A stretch of DNA of 64,000 nucleotides, taken from contig NC_058044.1 of NCBI RefSeq assembly GCF_020085105.1, forward strand, positions 25,355,206-25,419,205, given 5' to 3'. Made by a program: the position numbers and the translations under genes. The stretch is from Siniperca chuatsi (Eukaryota; Chordata; Actinopteri; Centrarchiformes; Sinipercidae). Shown one piece after another: positions 41,383-52,470 of this stretch. A model generated the notes under the pieces. It made no database searches, had not been told where the DNA came from, and saw nothing but the letters and a program-made list of their open reading frames with translations. Position 1 is the stretch's first letter, and every line of letters begins with the position of its first letter.

Positions 41383-42274
41383 TTAGGTTTTTAGAATGAC
41401 TTATGCGAGTCTGAACAAAAATAACTTAAGCTGTGCCTAAGTTTCTATCCTATCCTGGGAGTCTTTATCCAGCGTCCCCACACAATTTCATTGCAGTCAG
41501 TGCTTTACAGACTATGGAGAGGAAACCTAGCCTGTATTTTCACATCGCCAAATGATGTCCCTCATTCATCTAATGACTTAAAAGCAGTTTCTTTTAAAGT
41601 TGGATCATACTTTTACTAGGACATACATTTAAACCCTGTACTTATTACTTACAAAATGGAACTCTAGTTAGCAAAGCCAGGTTAGCCCTAATTAAGTCAC
41701 TACGCGTCCATGGTATTAGCAACTTAGCTAACATTAGCAAGTTACGTTGAATAAATAATAAATAAGCTTCTGAAGCCGAATTTTACTCGCAGCAGGTAAC
41801 GCTGCTTTTGCTGGAGTTACACTGAATACGGGGTCCCACTAAAGCATGGTCCTTAATGAGCACACAGACTAGCTACCTAGCCTAGCAGACTACATTGTCA
41901 AAGCAAAGTATCTCCAAACATTTGAAGAATGGTCAACGCAGTGTCGACCGCGTAAAAAATGTTTAACGCACGGGACATCAACGGACAGTTTACAGGTCTT
42001 ACTTGTTTAAAATCAAAAGACAAGTATGTGGTCGTAAAGCTAACAGCTATCAAGGCGTCTTGAACGCACCGATTCCCAGGGCCGGGCAGAGGGACTGCTC
42101 GATGAAATTTGTAGCCCAAATGTGTTTAACTCGTTTCACCAATCGAGACGATAATCACTCCAAGTCATTAGCGTGCACTTTCGCTTCAAGATGATCACAT
42201 AAATGGAAGATTTGACGTTCAGATGCTTTAGATACTTAAAAGATTGAAGGTGACAGTGTAAAAAGGCATCTTAC

Positions 42275-42302
42275 CGGTTCTGCAATATGGCGGAAAGAGG
42301 AA
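42275..42302 (-). promoter_or_regulatory. rps15a: rps15a non-coding first exon with TOP-type start
   Basis: On the - strand a pyrimidine run, CTTCCTCTTTCC, precedes GCCATATTGCAGAACCG and the donor gtaaga at 42274. A 5' terminal oligopyrimidine tract at the cap is the hallmark of ribosomal-protein mRNAs and couples their translation to mTOR signalling. The first exon is short (about 28 bases) and ends before the coding exon at 41357. The motif CAATATGGCGG on the + strand resembles a YY1 site, frequent just downstream of RP gene starts. The start site is inferred. Confidence 0.7.
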
Positions 42303-42724
42303 GTAGAAAAAACTGCAATGCAATATGGGGGAAAAAATCCGAGACTTTTTAAACTCGAGATGACCCACGCCACCACGAAATTACTGTCTTTTAGCCTATG
42401 TCTTCGATAAATAACGTACTGTGCCTCCGTTGTGCCAATATAAAACGACACAGAGAGTATTTTCATATTTAGAAACTTTTCGGTAATGTGGCTTAAATTT
42501 GTTCAGCAAGGGTTTATATGACCTGGTTACTTTGATTTAATCTTAAATTCTATATTTTAATACATTTATAGCCTGCCTTCAACTCCTCTCGACTAGTCTG
42601 TACTAGACAAAATTATAAAAATCTTAATTTTGGAACCAGGTGTCACTGTCAAATACATGCAGGAGCTTTAGTAAGTATGTGTCAAATTTAAAGCAGCGCC
42701 ACCCAGTGATGTGGATGAATTGCA

Positions 42725-43020
42725 GTCAATTCAATTCACTTTTATTTATATAGCGCCAGTTCATTACAGAAGTTATCTCATTGCACTATTCCTATAGAGC
42801 AGGTCTAGACTGTACTCTTTATAATATTATTCACAGAGACCCAGCAAATCCCACCATGAGCAAGCATTTGGCAACAGTGGCAAGGAAAAACTTCCTTTAA
42901 GAGGCAGAAACCTCGAGCAGGATCAGACCCAAAGGTGGGCTGCCGTGTTGGGTTGAGAAAGAGAGAGAGAGAGAGAGAGCAGGAGGTAACAGAGCATACA
43001 GCAGCACAATGCAAATTCCA
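42725..43020 (+). repeat. dispersed fish repeat ('tttatttatatagcgcc' family)
   Basis: The segment has 'ttttatttatatagcgcc', 'ctatagagcaggtctagact', 'caagcatttggcaacagtgg', 'aggaaaaacttcctttaaga' and 'aggcagaaacctcgagcag', followed by a (GA)n run at about 42957-42979. I recognise this order from a highly abundant teleost repeat. It is non-coding. Confidence 0.65.
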
Positions 43021-43348
43021 CATATAATTTTAAAATAATAATAATGTCATGGTAGTGGTAATATTAATAATTAATAAACAAGAGCATGTGAGAGCATTTA
43101 GTCTCTGTGGCTCCTCAAATGGTAGTTATCAGTGCTCCTTTAGAAGCTCTGCACTGCATTTCAGTCTGAAATAAAACTAGGCCAGAGGACAGAGACAAAG
43201 CACATGTCTAATGCATCTTCTCACTGTACCTTCTCACATATAGATTATGATTGCGTTATAATAAAGATGTCAAGAGAATGAACAAACAGAATTGGATGAA
43301 TCACAAAAGTAAGAACAAGAGTTCATGTTGTCAGAGCCCATTAATATC

Positions 43349-43858
43349 TTTATTTCCTGTTTCAACTCAGTCTGATACTTATTAACAGCAGGTACAGCCC
43401 TTGTCAAATCCTTATCAGTTGACACAGTTATTAAAATCAACCAGACAGTTACAGTAACATCTTTAAATGCCTTGTAAAACTAGCATGACATGTGAAAGAA
43501 GCATGAGTTTTAAATGTTGACAACAATGAAGGATTGCAATACATAGTCTGTATTATGTCCATGTATGTCACTAGATATAGATCATCCTGACAACTGACCA
43601 GTGAATAACCACAGCAGTGTTGTTTTTTTAGGGAGTTTTTTTCTTTTTATTGCAGACTTCACATGTCAAATAGGTAAACTCCAGAAAAATATCAATAACT
43701 AGTCACACTTTTGTCTTACATGCACATACAATATGTATATATAATATGTAATATATATGTTAGCATAGCACAATCAGTGTCTTTAGAACTGTGTGCAAAG
43801 AAATGATTAGTGAGTTAGTGTGAATACAGTTTTTCTGCGTTCTGAGTTGTATTTTATT
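43349..43858 (-). terminator. candidate polyadenylation signals of notum2
   Basis: AATAAA hexamers on the - strand occur at 43853-43858, 43646-43651 and 43349-43354, about 520 to 1030 bases after the notum2 stop codon. Which one is used cannot be decided from sequence. Confidence 0.35.
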
Positions 43859-44379
43859 ATGTAAGAATCAGAATCAGAGTGCTAAAAATTTCAAATGCTA
43901 ACAACTACAGTATATGGTGTGCAAATGTTTCTTTTTTATGAGTTCTGTCTAGGCAACATGTTTGTACCTCTGACATTGAGGGAGCCTCTATTCGTTAAAA
44001 GTATTCAACTCTACTACCATGCTCTGAAGTTTACTTTTCATGTAGAGTGATCGGGATGAAAGTGTGCTGTAGGAGGTATGTCCGGCCATCTGCCAAAACT
44101 CAAAGCTATTCAACCAGTACAATTGAAACACCTTTGGTTTAGACCCAAAGCCCAGTAGAGGGACAGCCAAACCACTCAGACTCAGTGACGCAGTGACATA
44201 CCCACCAGTCAAGTCACCAATTTAACAGACACATGAAGCATAATGGAATGCTGAGCAGCACAAGACATAGTAACCAGATTTCTGTACTATTTCTATGGTT
44301 ACATTAAAATTTCAACACATTTCTTTCCTCTATTAATTCTTTGCATGGCTATCTCTTAAGCTGCTATCCACTTTTACAC

Positions 44380-47300
44380 TTAGCCACCATTGCTGACCAT
44401 GCTGGCAAGAGAATCTGCATCTCCCTGGGGATCCAGGCCCAGCTTCTGGAGGTCAAGGCCCATGGCTACCAGCATCTCGAGTAGGGTGAGCTCCTGCTGG
44501 GTGGCCTGGTCCACCAAGGCTGGGCAGGTAGGGTTGCACTGGGGCGACTGGCAGGTGTCCACCAAGTGGAAAGGACAACCTTTGGCAGGGGTTCTGTTGT
44601 TGCGGGTTGCCTCTAGACTCCTGTCCCAGCAGTGCAGGGCCCGTGGCAGAGAGGTACCTCTAACTTGGAAACTCATCCAGTTACTAGAAGAACAACAAGA
44701 CAAGGAAGGTAGGGATTAGAAATAAACAGAGGCAAAGACAGAGAAAGAAACAGGTTGTCAGAAAGCAAATGGATAGGTAAGACGATGGGGTTAGTAATTG
44801 AGGACCAGGAAAGTGTAATCAGCAATGTCATGGTCTGATCACAAGGTTTGCAATTTGCTTTGGCCATTTGTGGCTCATTATCTTGGTACAGCAAGTGTAA
44901 CATCACAGAACTGCCACCGTCAGCTCCTACCATTAAGAATTATCACCCTCAATAAACACACCTTATTAGCCTGACTCTTTAAACCTTTGCTAACACTGCA
45001 CTGACCCATCAGTGTCCATCTGTGCAGCAAAATAATGAGTGCGTTCAAGGGGTACCGAGGGGTTAGGGAAAGTGTGAAATGGCATTTGGTGACATGAAGA
45101 ATGTGACATGATGAATGAGCGAGCAAAAACAGCAGCATGAGCTCACTCGGTGGAGATGACTACTGGTAGCGGCGAGAATAAAATGAAGGGTGGAAGACAT
45201 AAAAGTGCATTACCACCACAAGAGTCAAATATCCATTCTTACCTTTTGGTAATCACCGTGTGGGAGAGGCAGGACGGAGCAAACACAGCCCTGAAAAACA
45301 CACAAGAATACAGTCATCTCCAAGCTTTAGTCCATCTTTTATTTTAATCACCTGGTGCATATTAGATCTACTGTTATCAATATATGTTACTCTTCCAAAC
45401 AGGTTTTTGGGAACTTACGTGACATCTGTCAGTGAGTTCTTGAGCTCCCTGCCCAGGTTCTGTATGTACTGCCACTGCTCCTCAGACAGACTCTGTCCTC
45501 CCATGTAGATGTTCTCCACTCTCAGCTGCTCCTCATCAAACAGCCACTGCACGACAAACAGAGGGGCTACAGGGAAAACAAAGAGTTCAATATTACAGAT
45601 GATCTAATCAATATATTTATATTAACAAGATGATGACTATGTGTAATGTGAAATGGGATGCTCATAGTGATGAACCTACAGAGAAGTGTCACCCAAATCT
45701 GCAGTTCCCCTCAGCTCGAAGGTTTATAGCTTCTTTAAGCTCATTGTTTTGGTTTGACAGCCCGCAACTTTACTGTTTTGGCTCTGTCTCATGGCTCTCA
45801 TCAGACGCAGCAAGCAACTGTTTTTAGGGCAAAAGCTCTGATAAACGTGTTGTACACTAACTGTTCAGCACCAAACAGCAGACAGACAAAGTTAGCAACC
45901 AGATGGTGAACATATTGGAGCATTTAGCTGCTAAGAGCCAGATATTTCCCTCAGTAGTTGGTGGAGACCAAAAACAGAGTTAAAGGAGGGTGAATATTGG
46001 ACTTACATTCATTAGGTGGCCAGAAACATGACTCCAAATGAACGTTAATGTTGCCCTGTGTCTGCTGGATGTGTAAATTGTTTGCTAACAAGTTTGCCAT
46101 ATCAGCTTTATAAGGTGATAATATGTCAGTGTTGTGTTTACAATTTGTTGAGCTGCCCCCCCCCAAATGGCCAGAAAAATCTATTATTTTGTCTGTAGAA
46201 TAATGAGAAAATTCCCAGGTTGAATTTGTTTTGCTGTCTCCATAGTGTCTTTTATGATACTAGCACTGGGAATCACCAAAGTCAGAAATGGTCAAATCCC
46301 ACGCATGCCCCCAGCACAGCCATGTCGACACAGTCACCAAGAGCTCCATGCTAACAAAGAGGAGAAATGCGTTGCTCTGATTACGTCAGTGGCTAGAAAC
46401 TCCCCACACATGATCAAGGTGAGCAAGGTAGGCAACTCCCTTCATCGCACCACTACATTATAATGGAAAAACCAGTCGAGTTATGCTAGCATGGCTTGCC
46501 TGCTCATGGCCCTTCACAGCATGGCTCAGCACGACTACCCCCCCATAATGGCAAAACCCTATAAAACTATCACAGTTGTCAGATCTACAAAATATCAGCT
46601 GTCCAGGAATTGAATGAATTGAATTTAGCCAACCACAGGTTTTTGTTTTTTGTTTTTCTTGTGTGTTGCAAAAGACCACATACTTCTTCTGCTGAAGCAA
46701 AAGCAGAAGCAAAGAGTCTGTTCGCTTTTCTGCTTCTGAGTAAATTAAACTCACATTTCACTCACTCACACAACTCACACTTCAGTGCACATTACTTTTG
46801 AACACCTTAAGTCAAATATATAGCATGCTAATCCAATATCATGATAAACTTAGGCATCAGCCAGCACTCACAGGTCAAGGTAGAGTACAGTTTGTGGCCA
46901 AAGAAGCACTGCCACTCCTCTCCTCTCTTATAGAGCTGCTGACATCTATCAGGCACAACCCCATTCCACAGCCTGAGAAAACAACACACACTGTCAATAC
47001 ACACATTTATTACTCAGTCACACACACATTACACAATAAAGCCAAATATAACAGCATAACAGCACTGTATAGCAAAAGTGAGATCATTTCAAATTCTATA
47101 TCGGGCCTTTAAGTGTTTTACATAAAATCTATATACTGACTGAAGAATGCATGACTTTACCTGAGTCCTATCTTGATAGCGTCTTCAGGTGAGCAGGAAA
47201 TAGTCTCGGGGCAGTTAGGTGATCTCTGCTGTTTACTCTCTAGAAACCACCCAGAGTCCACGAGGCCTCGGACCTGAGTCTCTGCACCGAGCTGCTCCAG

Positions 47301-50167
47301 CTGACTGGCCACCCTCTCAATATTCAGCAAAACACCTGTTCCGCCAGCACTGCAGGAGAGCCAAGAAAATCAATAAATAATTTGGATTTGAGAGTGACAT
47401 TTTCATTAGGGGTATCAAAATGACATGGTGCATGCCAGCTAATAGCAGGGAAGTCAAACTTTAGCAGCTTTGCATTCAGTAAGGTTGGGGTGTCCTAACA
47501 ACCATGTTGCTAACCTGGGAGGAATGTTCACCATTACAGGGCAAGGCCCTTTAATAGACATTATGTTGTTGTTCACAGTTGACTGTACACATTGTTATTG
47601 TTGAAAGGATGCACCCAAAATAGGTCTTCTCTTGTTTAATGTTAGACATGGGTATGGTCCAGATGGTACAGAGGATGCAGGCTCTTGTCCAAAAGCTGTG
47701 GTCAGCATCAAAGCGAGCGATAAAACAAACGCACCTTGTGCCAGACAGCATGACAACCTTGGCCTGGTTGATTCCTTTGGGGACGAGGTCTTTGATGACC
47801 TCTCGGATGATCAGGGATCCCATGAAGGTGTACTCAGCTGATAACAGATACACACACCAAATGACTGGGAGCACCACACTAAGCAGAAAGTTAGATTGAT
47901 CATGTTTTCTCATAACCAAGGGAGGCACAGCTTTGTCATTCAAAATCTTGAAGGATCTGAAGAAACTCACTTGCATTTGCATTTCTATCTCTCTCCTTTT
48001 CTCTGCTTTGCCGTGGCCTTGGAGGAGGGGTTGGGGCAGGCCCAGTGCCACTCCATACATCACTGGAACAGTATGGGATGAATCTGTAGAAAAGGAGACA
48101 TTCACATTTGTTAGACTAAAGCTTGAGGCCATCAAGACAATTCCTTCTCTCCTCCATGAAAATCAACTCAGGCTGCAACTGACTTCTTCTGTCATATAAC
48201 AGCAATTGGCAGACCTGTGTTAGCCACTATAAGCTACTGATCATACCAGATCACGTAAGGCTGAAGCAGCAAACCCCCTGAGTGTAGAATATTGAGTAAG
48301 GGTGCATTTTATTGCTCTTGAACTCAGTTTTGTAAGAGGAAGATTGTATGATTGTATGATTGCTTTAAAGCTGCACTAATCAATATTTTCATGTTAACAC
48401 TGGATCAAGTGACCATGTGTAACGTGTAACTAGGACACTCAAAATGATAAACCCAGAGAGACTCTGCAGTTCCCCTCAATTCTGTGGAGCAGTTTACCGT
48501 CTTTAAGCTCATTGTTTTGGTTTTACAGCCTGCAACTTTATTGTTTTGCTTTACTCTCACCATTCCCATCAACCTCTTCCAGACACAGCAGGAAGTTTTT
48601 TCACAGATGGGGAGAAGTCCATGTCTCACAAACATTTACAAATGAGGACTGTCTGCATGTGACACCTCCAGTAGTGAGACACACAGTGAGGATATACAAG
48701 TACTTACACAATGTTTGCATTATGCCAGTGTGGGTTTTCCTCCACTTGAGAAGACAAAATTCCAGTTCCTGTAAATCCAGCAATCAGAGATCAGACAGCT
48801 GTCCTTTGTCTCACTAAAGATTATGTAAAACAAATAACGCTATGGGAACATGCATGACATGCATTTTAAAACATGGCTGGCTGACTTACCTCTCTTTGTT
48901 TGGGGCCACCCCGATGAGCTCATTAGTCGGGGGATATTTTGGTACCTGGAATCACAGGTCTCTTTGCTGTGGCAGCACCAGCCACCTAAAAATAATAGAG
49001 ACTAATATTAGACATTCACATCAGGCACAGCAAGGGAGACCCTTGTTAGCCCATCACAGAGGCCTGTGAGGAATGGAGAGGGAAAGGAATGCACCTGTAA
49101 CCTGGTCTGCCAACGAGACTATATATTCACTCAGAGTTGTACAAAAAAGACGAATGATTCCTTTAATTTGCAAACTGTCAGCACCTGATTTGTTGATTGA
49201 CTTTCAGCTTGTGCAAAGTGGTTTCTCCTCCAAATACAACAACAGTATGGGATATATGGGGGGAGAGTAAAACCAATAACCAATTTATTAGGCTCTACTG
49301 CTCAGAATAAGGCAGTCATGAATTCTAAATCCTGTTAGAGAAAGTCACTTCAGCCAGGTTAAATGTTTGTGTTTGGGAAATGTGATGAACACCTCTTCTA
49401 TGCTCTCAGAATATAGACATAAGTCAAGCTGGAGGACAATCCACATACATTTCCATAAAACACATAAAAACCAAAGTGACAGGCAGCAACCAAAAAAGGA
49501 GAGAAAAACAGAAAATGACGGGACAAGATGACTTTTCCTTAAAAATTCCAATGGGGGCGTCACACCAAAACAAGCTGACCTTTGGGGACCAAATTAACCA
49601 GTTGGGTTTTTAAATACTCACCTTCCAGAAATAACAGCCATCGGCGGCTTCCTCTGAACTCCTTTAGGTAAAACCTGTAGCACCACAAATAAACAGGAAT
49701 GAGGAGAGGGTGAAGATAAAGCAGCATGTATGGACACACTGATGCTCTATGTAGCTCCTAAAATCACTGTATCAGCAGACAGCAAAAGGCAAAAATATCA
49801 CAGTTTAATGAAGAGTTTCAGGAAAACAAATGAGAGAAAATGTCAGGTCCAGAACATCTCACCCAGCTGCTGTTCCATCATTACATGTAACTTGGGTGTT
49901 CTTGAGGAAGTGCAGCCTCATATCATCTGTCTGTTGTCCAGCTGCTTGAGCTCCTGCAGCACCTTCCCGTCCTGCTTCAGCTGTGCCTCCAGTGCTTTCA
50001 GTGCTTCCAGGAGTCAGATCAACCGCGGGGGGAGACTGGCCAACATCGCCTCCTTGGTTCCCACCAGTCTTCTTGGTGGACTTGCCACTGGCTTTAGCAT
50101 TACGGTTGTTTTGACACCAGATTCCCCCGAGCAAAAGCAAGAAAGCAACCTGGCCCAGTATCTTCAT
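44380..50167 (-). CDS. notum2: Notum-family palmitoleoyl-protein carboxylesterase, complete
   Basis: Eleven coding exons: 50167-49863, 49674-49622, 48985-48890, 48768-48708, 48083-47971, 47837-47735, 47349-47161, 46972-46872, 45566-45419, 45290-45243 and 44683-44380 (stop TAA). All junctions are GT-AG and keep frame, giving 506 residues (about 496 in human NOTUM as I recall). Notum is a secreted alpha/beta hydrolase that removes palmitoleate from Wnt proteins and so inactivates them. Seen: a signal peptide ([18 protein letters not shown]), then a low-complexity segment, [56 protein letters not shown] with the nucleophile Ser, [11 protein letters not shown] with the Asp, FAPSCLSHT with the His, and a Cys-rich C-terminus (HCWDRSL, CNPTCP). 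Exon 5 carries an extra Pro/charged stretch before EYTFMGSL. The name notum2 rests on divergence from notum1 and the rps15a-coq7 location; a notum1 paralogue is the alternative. Confidence 0.92.
45605..46225 (+). repeat. dispersed repeat family A copy inside notum2 intron 9
   Basis: It shares with 25074-25841 the words 'tttaagctcattgttttgg', 'caactttactgttttgg', 'ggagcatttagctgctaa' and 'gtgaatattggacttacatt'. It lies between coding exons 46872 and 45566 of notum2, on the opposite strand to the gene. It is non-coding. Confidence 0.6.
48363..48600 (+). repeat. dispersed repeat family A copy (5' part) inside a notum2 intron
   Basis: It begins 'tttaaagctgcactaatcaa', continues 'tattttcatgttaaca' and includes 'tttaagctcattgttttgg' and 'cagcctgcaactttattg'. 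It matches the first third of the copies at 25.1 and 45.6 kb and is truncated after about 240 bases. Confidence 0.55.
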
Positions 50168-50450
50168 ATCTGAGGCGTCATAAGAAAAAAAGATACATGC
50201 AGTGTATCATTACTCACTCATAATCTGGCTTCATATATCCATACTCAAAACATGAAAAATCACTCTTAGTTGGACCAGATCTTCCTCATATTCTAATCTA
50301 ATTGCCCATAACTTGTTGTCTACATTAAATCCATAACTTTTCAACCTGGAAACTAATTTACCTCTCTGAGAAGAATCAGCTTTGAAGATTGTTGCTAAGG
50401 CACCCCTGGGATCAGGCAGATAATTGGTGCTGCTGAGGAGAGAGTGAGAA
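50168..50450 (-). promoter_or_regulatory. notum2: notum2 5' leader with probable non-coding first exon
   Basis: On the - strand a splice acceptor (tatgacgcctcag) ends at 50170, only two bases before the ATG at 50167. A donor-like site (ctcagag|gtaaat) lies with its last exon base at 50362. This suggests an intron in the 5' UTR and a first exon extending upstream to an unknown point. No TATA box was identified. Confidence 0.4.
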
Positions 50451-52252
50451 GTTCAGAGCGCAGTAACCAGGTGTGAGAGGAGGATGCCAGTCATAAGTAG
50501 TGATGAAGCCTTGACCAGGTTTTGATGAAGCCTGCACATCAGCGGTGAGCTTTATAGTGCCACCATATGGATCAGATTTCCTCCCATTTTCCCTTGCAGC
50601 TCCTGCCAGGCCCTGAGATAAACTGCTGACGACACACCGCGAGGGGAGGTACTGGATGGCCAGTGGCGAGGAGAAAAGATAACACACGCGTCTCTTCAAC
50701 ATATTTCAAGTCTTTGCACACACCCACCACCTAGCTCTCTCCCATCTGACCATGGCTCAAGAACGAGCTCTCCTTCCCCGTATCGTCCCTCTTCTTCTCC
50801 CTCCCACCATCCACCTCTGATTGCCAGTGTTTTGATTTAAACATCTACGTGGTCAGCATAACTGCATAGCCCCTTTGCGTGGTATGCAACCTCAAGGTCA
50901 TTGGAGCACACACCTCAAACATTTTCCGCGCGGGAATGAATAGTACCGTAAGGTTCCCGCATGGTCAACAATTTAGCAGTTTCTCAAGGCACAGGTGGTG
51001 GACTCTCTAGTTAGCTGCAGCACCAAGCACATTATGCATGTTCCCCAAATTCCCCAACAAGTTTCCATATTGTTTAGTAACAATAACAGACATTTGCCAA
51101 ATAACAATTTCTTCATAACAGCCTTTATGTGTTAATCTACTGGAGAACAGTCATTGCATAACAAGTGCAGGAGTTTGATTTTGTTTCTTTTTTTAAAGGC
51201 ACATAAAAAAACTGAAAAATTACATTGTGACATTGTGACATTGTGTGATTCATACACAATGATTGAAATCAAAAGCTTTTTGTATTCTTTGATCTCACAT
51301 AATACAATTATAATTTCACTACAAGAGAAGAAGCCAAAATGAGAGTTAATAAACACCATTGTAACACACATGTTTAAACGCTTGAATTGGAAATCTGTAC
51401 TTTGAATTGTCATGTCTCTAATCACTGAAATTACAATAAATAAATAAAATAATGTGTAATCAAATCCAGCTTAGGCAATTATCTAATTAGCATGGTCAGA
51501 TTGAAATTTAGTCCTGTTTTATGGATATTTCGAGTGATATTTGCCTGCTACTATACTTTACATGCTCTTTAAGGTAGTTATATCAGTTTCTGTTGCACAT
51601 CATGAGAAAATATGACAGCAGAGTATAAAATGTTACAAACTTAAATGTAACAAGATTTGAAATATCTGTGCATAATTGTCAAATACATTTTTATAGTTTA
51701 TATTTTAGATGGCATTATTTAGTACTCTGTTTAACAAGCCATTGAGAAATTACAGTTCAATCTATTGATAGTTCAGACTTTTATTAACCTATTATTAAAC
51801 TGGTACATACTGCAAATAAAATAAAATGCACGCTGTTCCTGAGATCCAGATATATAGATTACAGTTGAAGGAGGATTGTTGAAGCCATTCTAGATTATGA
51901 GGATGTAATAGATATCCTGCTACCTCCACTCTTTGGCCCTTAGATCCTGTTTACCATTCTAGTCTTACGTTCATCACTGGGGATCCAAATTTGAGTAGTT
52001 CAAACAGGGAGTTGCAATGGGATGTTAACTCAGTAGTTCAGAAAGATTGGATGACAGTGAAGTTAAAGCAATTATATCCTGCAGAATGAAAGGTTTTGTG
52101 CAGTGTGTGATGAGTGTGTGTGTGATTACCTACAGTTGTGTGGCGGACACAGGGCAAATATTTGTCGTTGGGCCTCTATTGACCCCCACTGCATATGACA
52201 GTTTCATTATTTCTCCAGGCACCCAGAAACCAATCACTACTCTAGAGCAGAA

Positions 52253-52470
52253 ATGATTAGTTGATTAACTGATTAGTTGATTGACAGAAAATTAATTGGC
52301 AACAATTTTGATAGTTGAGTAATCGTCATTTTTTAAGCAAAAATTTAACAAATGTACTGCTACCAGCTTTTCAAATGTGAATAATTGCTGGTTTCCCTAG
52401 TTTTCTATGATACTAATACATTTCTAACAAATGAATCAAATTATGTAGAACCAAATTATATGTAGTAAAC
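52253..52470 (+). repeat. dispersed repeat ('attagttgattgacagaaaa' family)
   Basis: Tandem-like ATTAGTTGATTAACTG words lead into 'gacagaaaattaattggcaa' and 'cagcttttcaaatgtgaat'. I recognise this as one of the commonest short repeats of teleost genomes. A weaker partial match in inverse orientation lies around 59080-59160. Confidence 0.55.

Larger units (their letters stand above)
42303..44379. other. intergenic region between rps15a and notum2
   Basis: Upstream of rps15a and downstream of notum2, both on the - strand. It contains a dispersed repeat (42725-43020) and candidate notum2 polyadenylation hexamers. No other gene is seen. Confidence 0.6.

Noticed and set aside
47551..48135. A single 194-codon frame on the - strand starting [15 protein letters not shown]
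   Set aside because: It reads through introns of notum2; only part ([17 protein letters not shown]...) is a real exon, in the same frame, and the rest is intron sequence.
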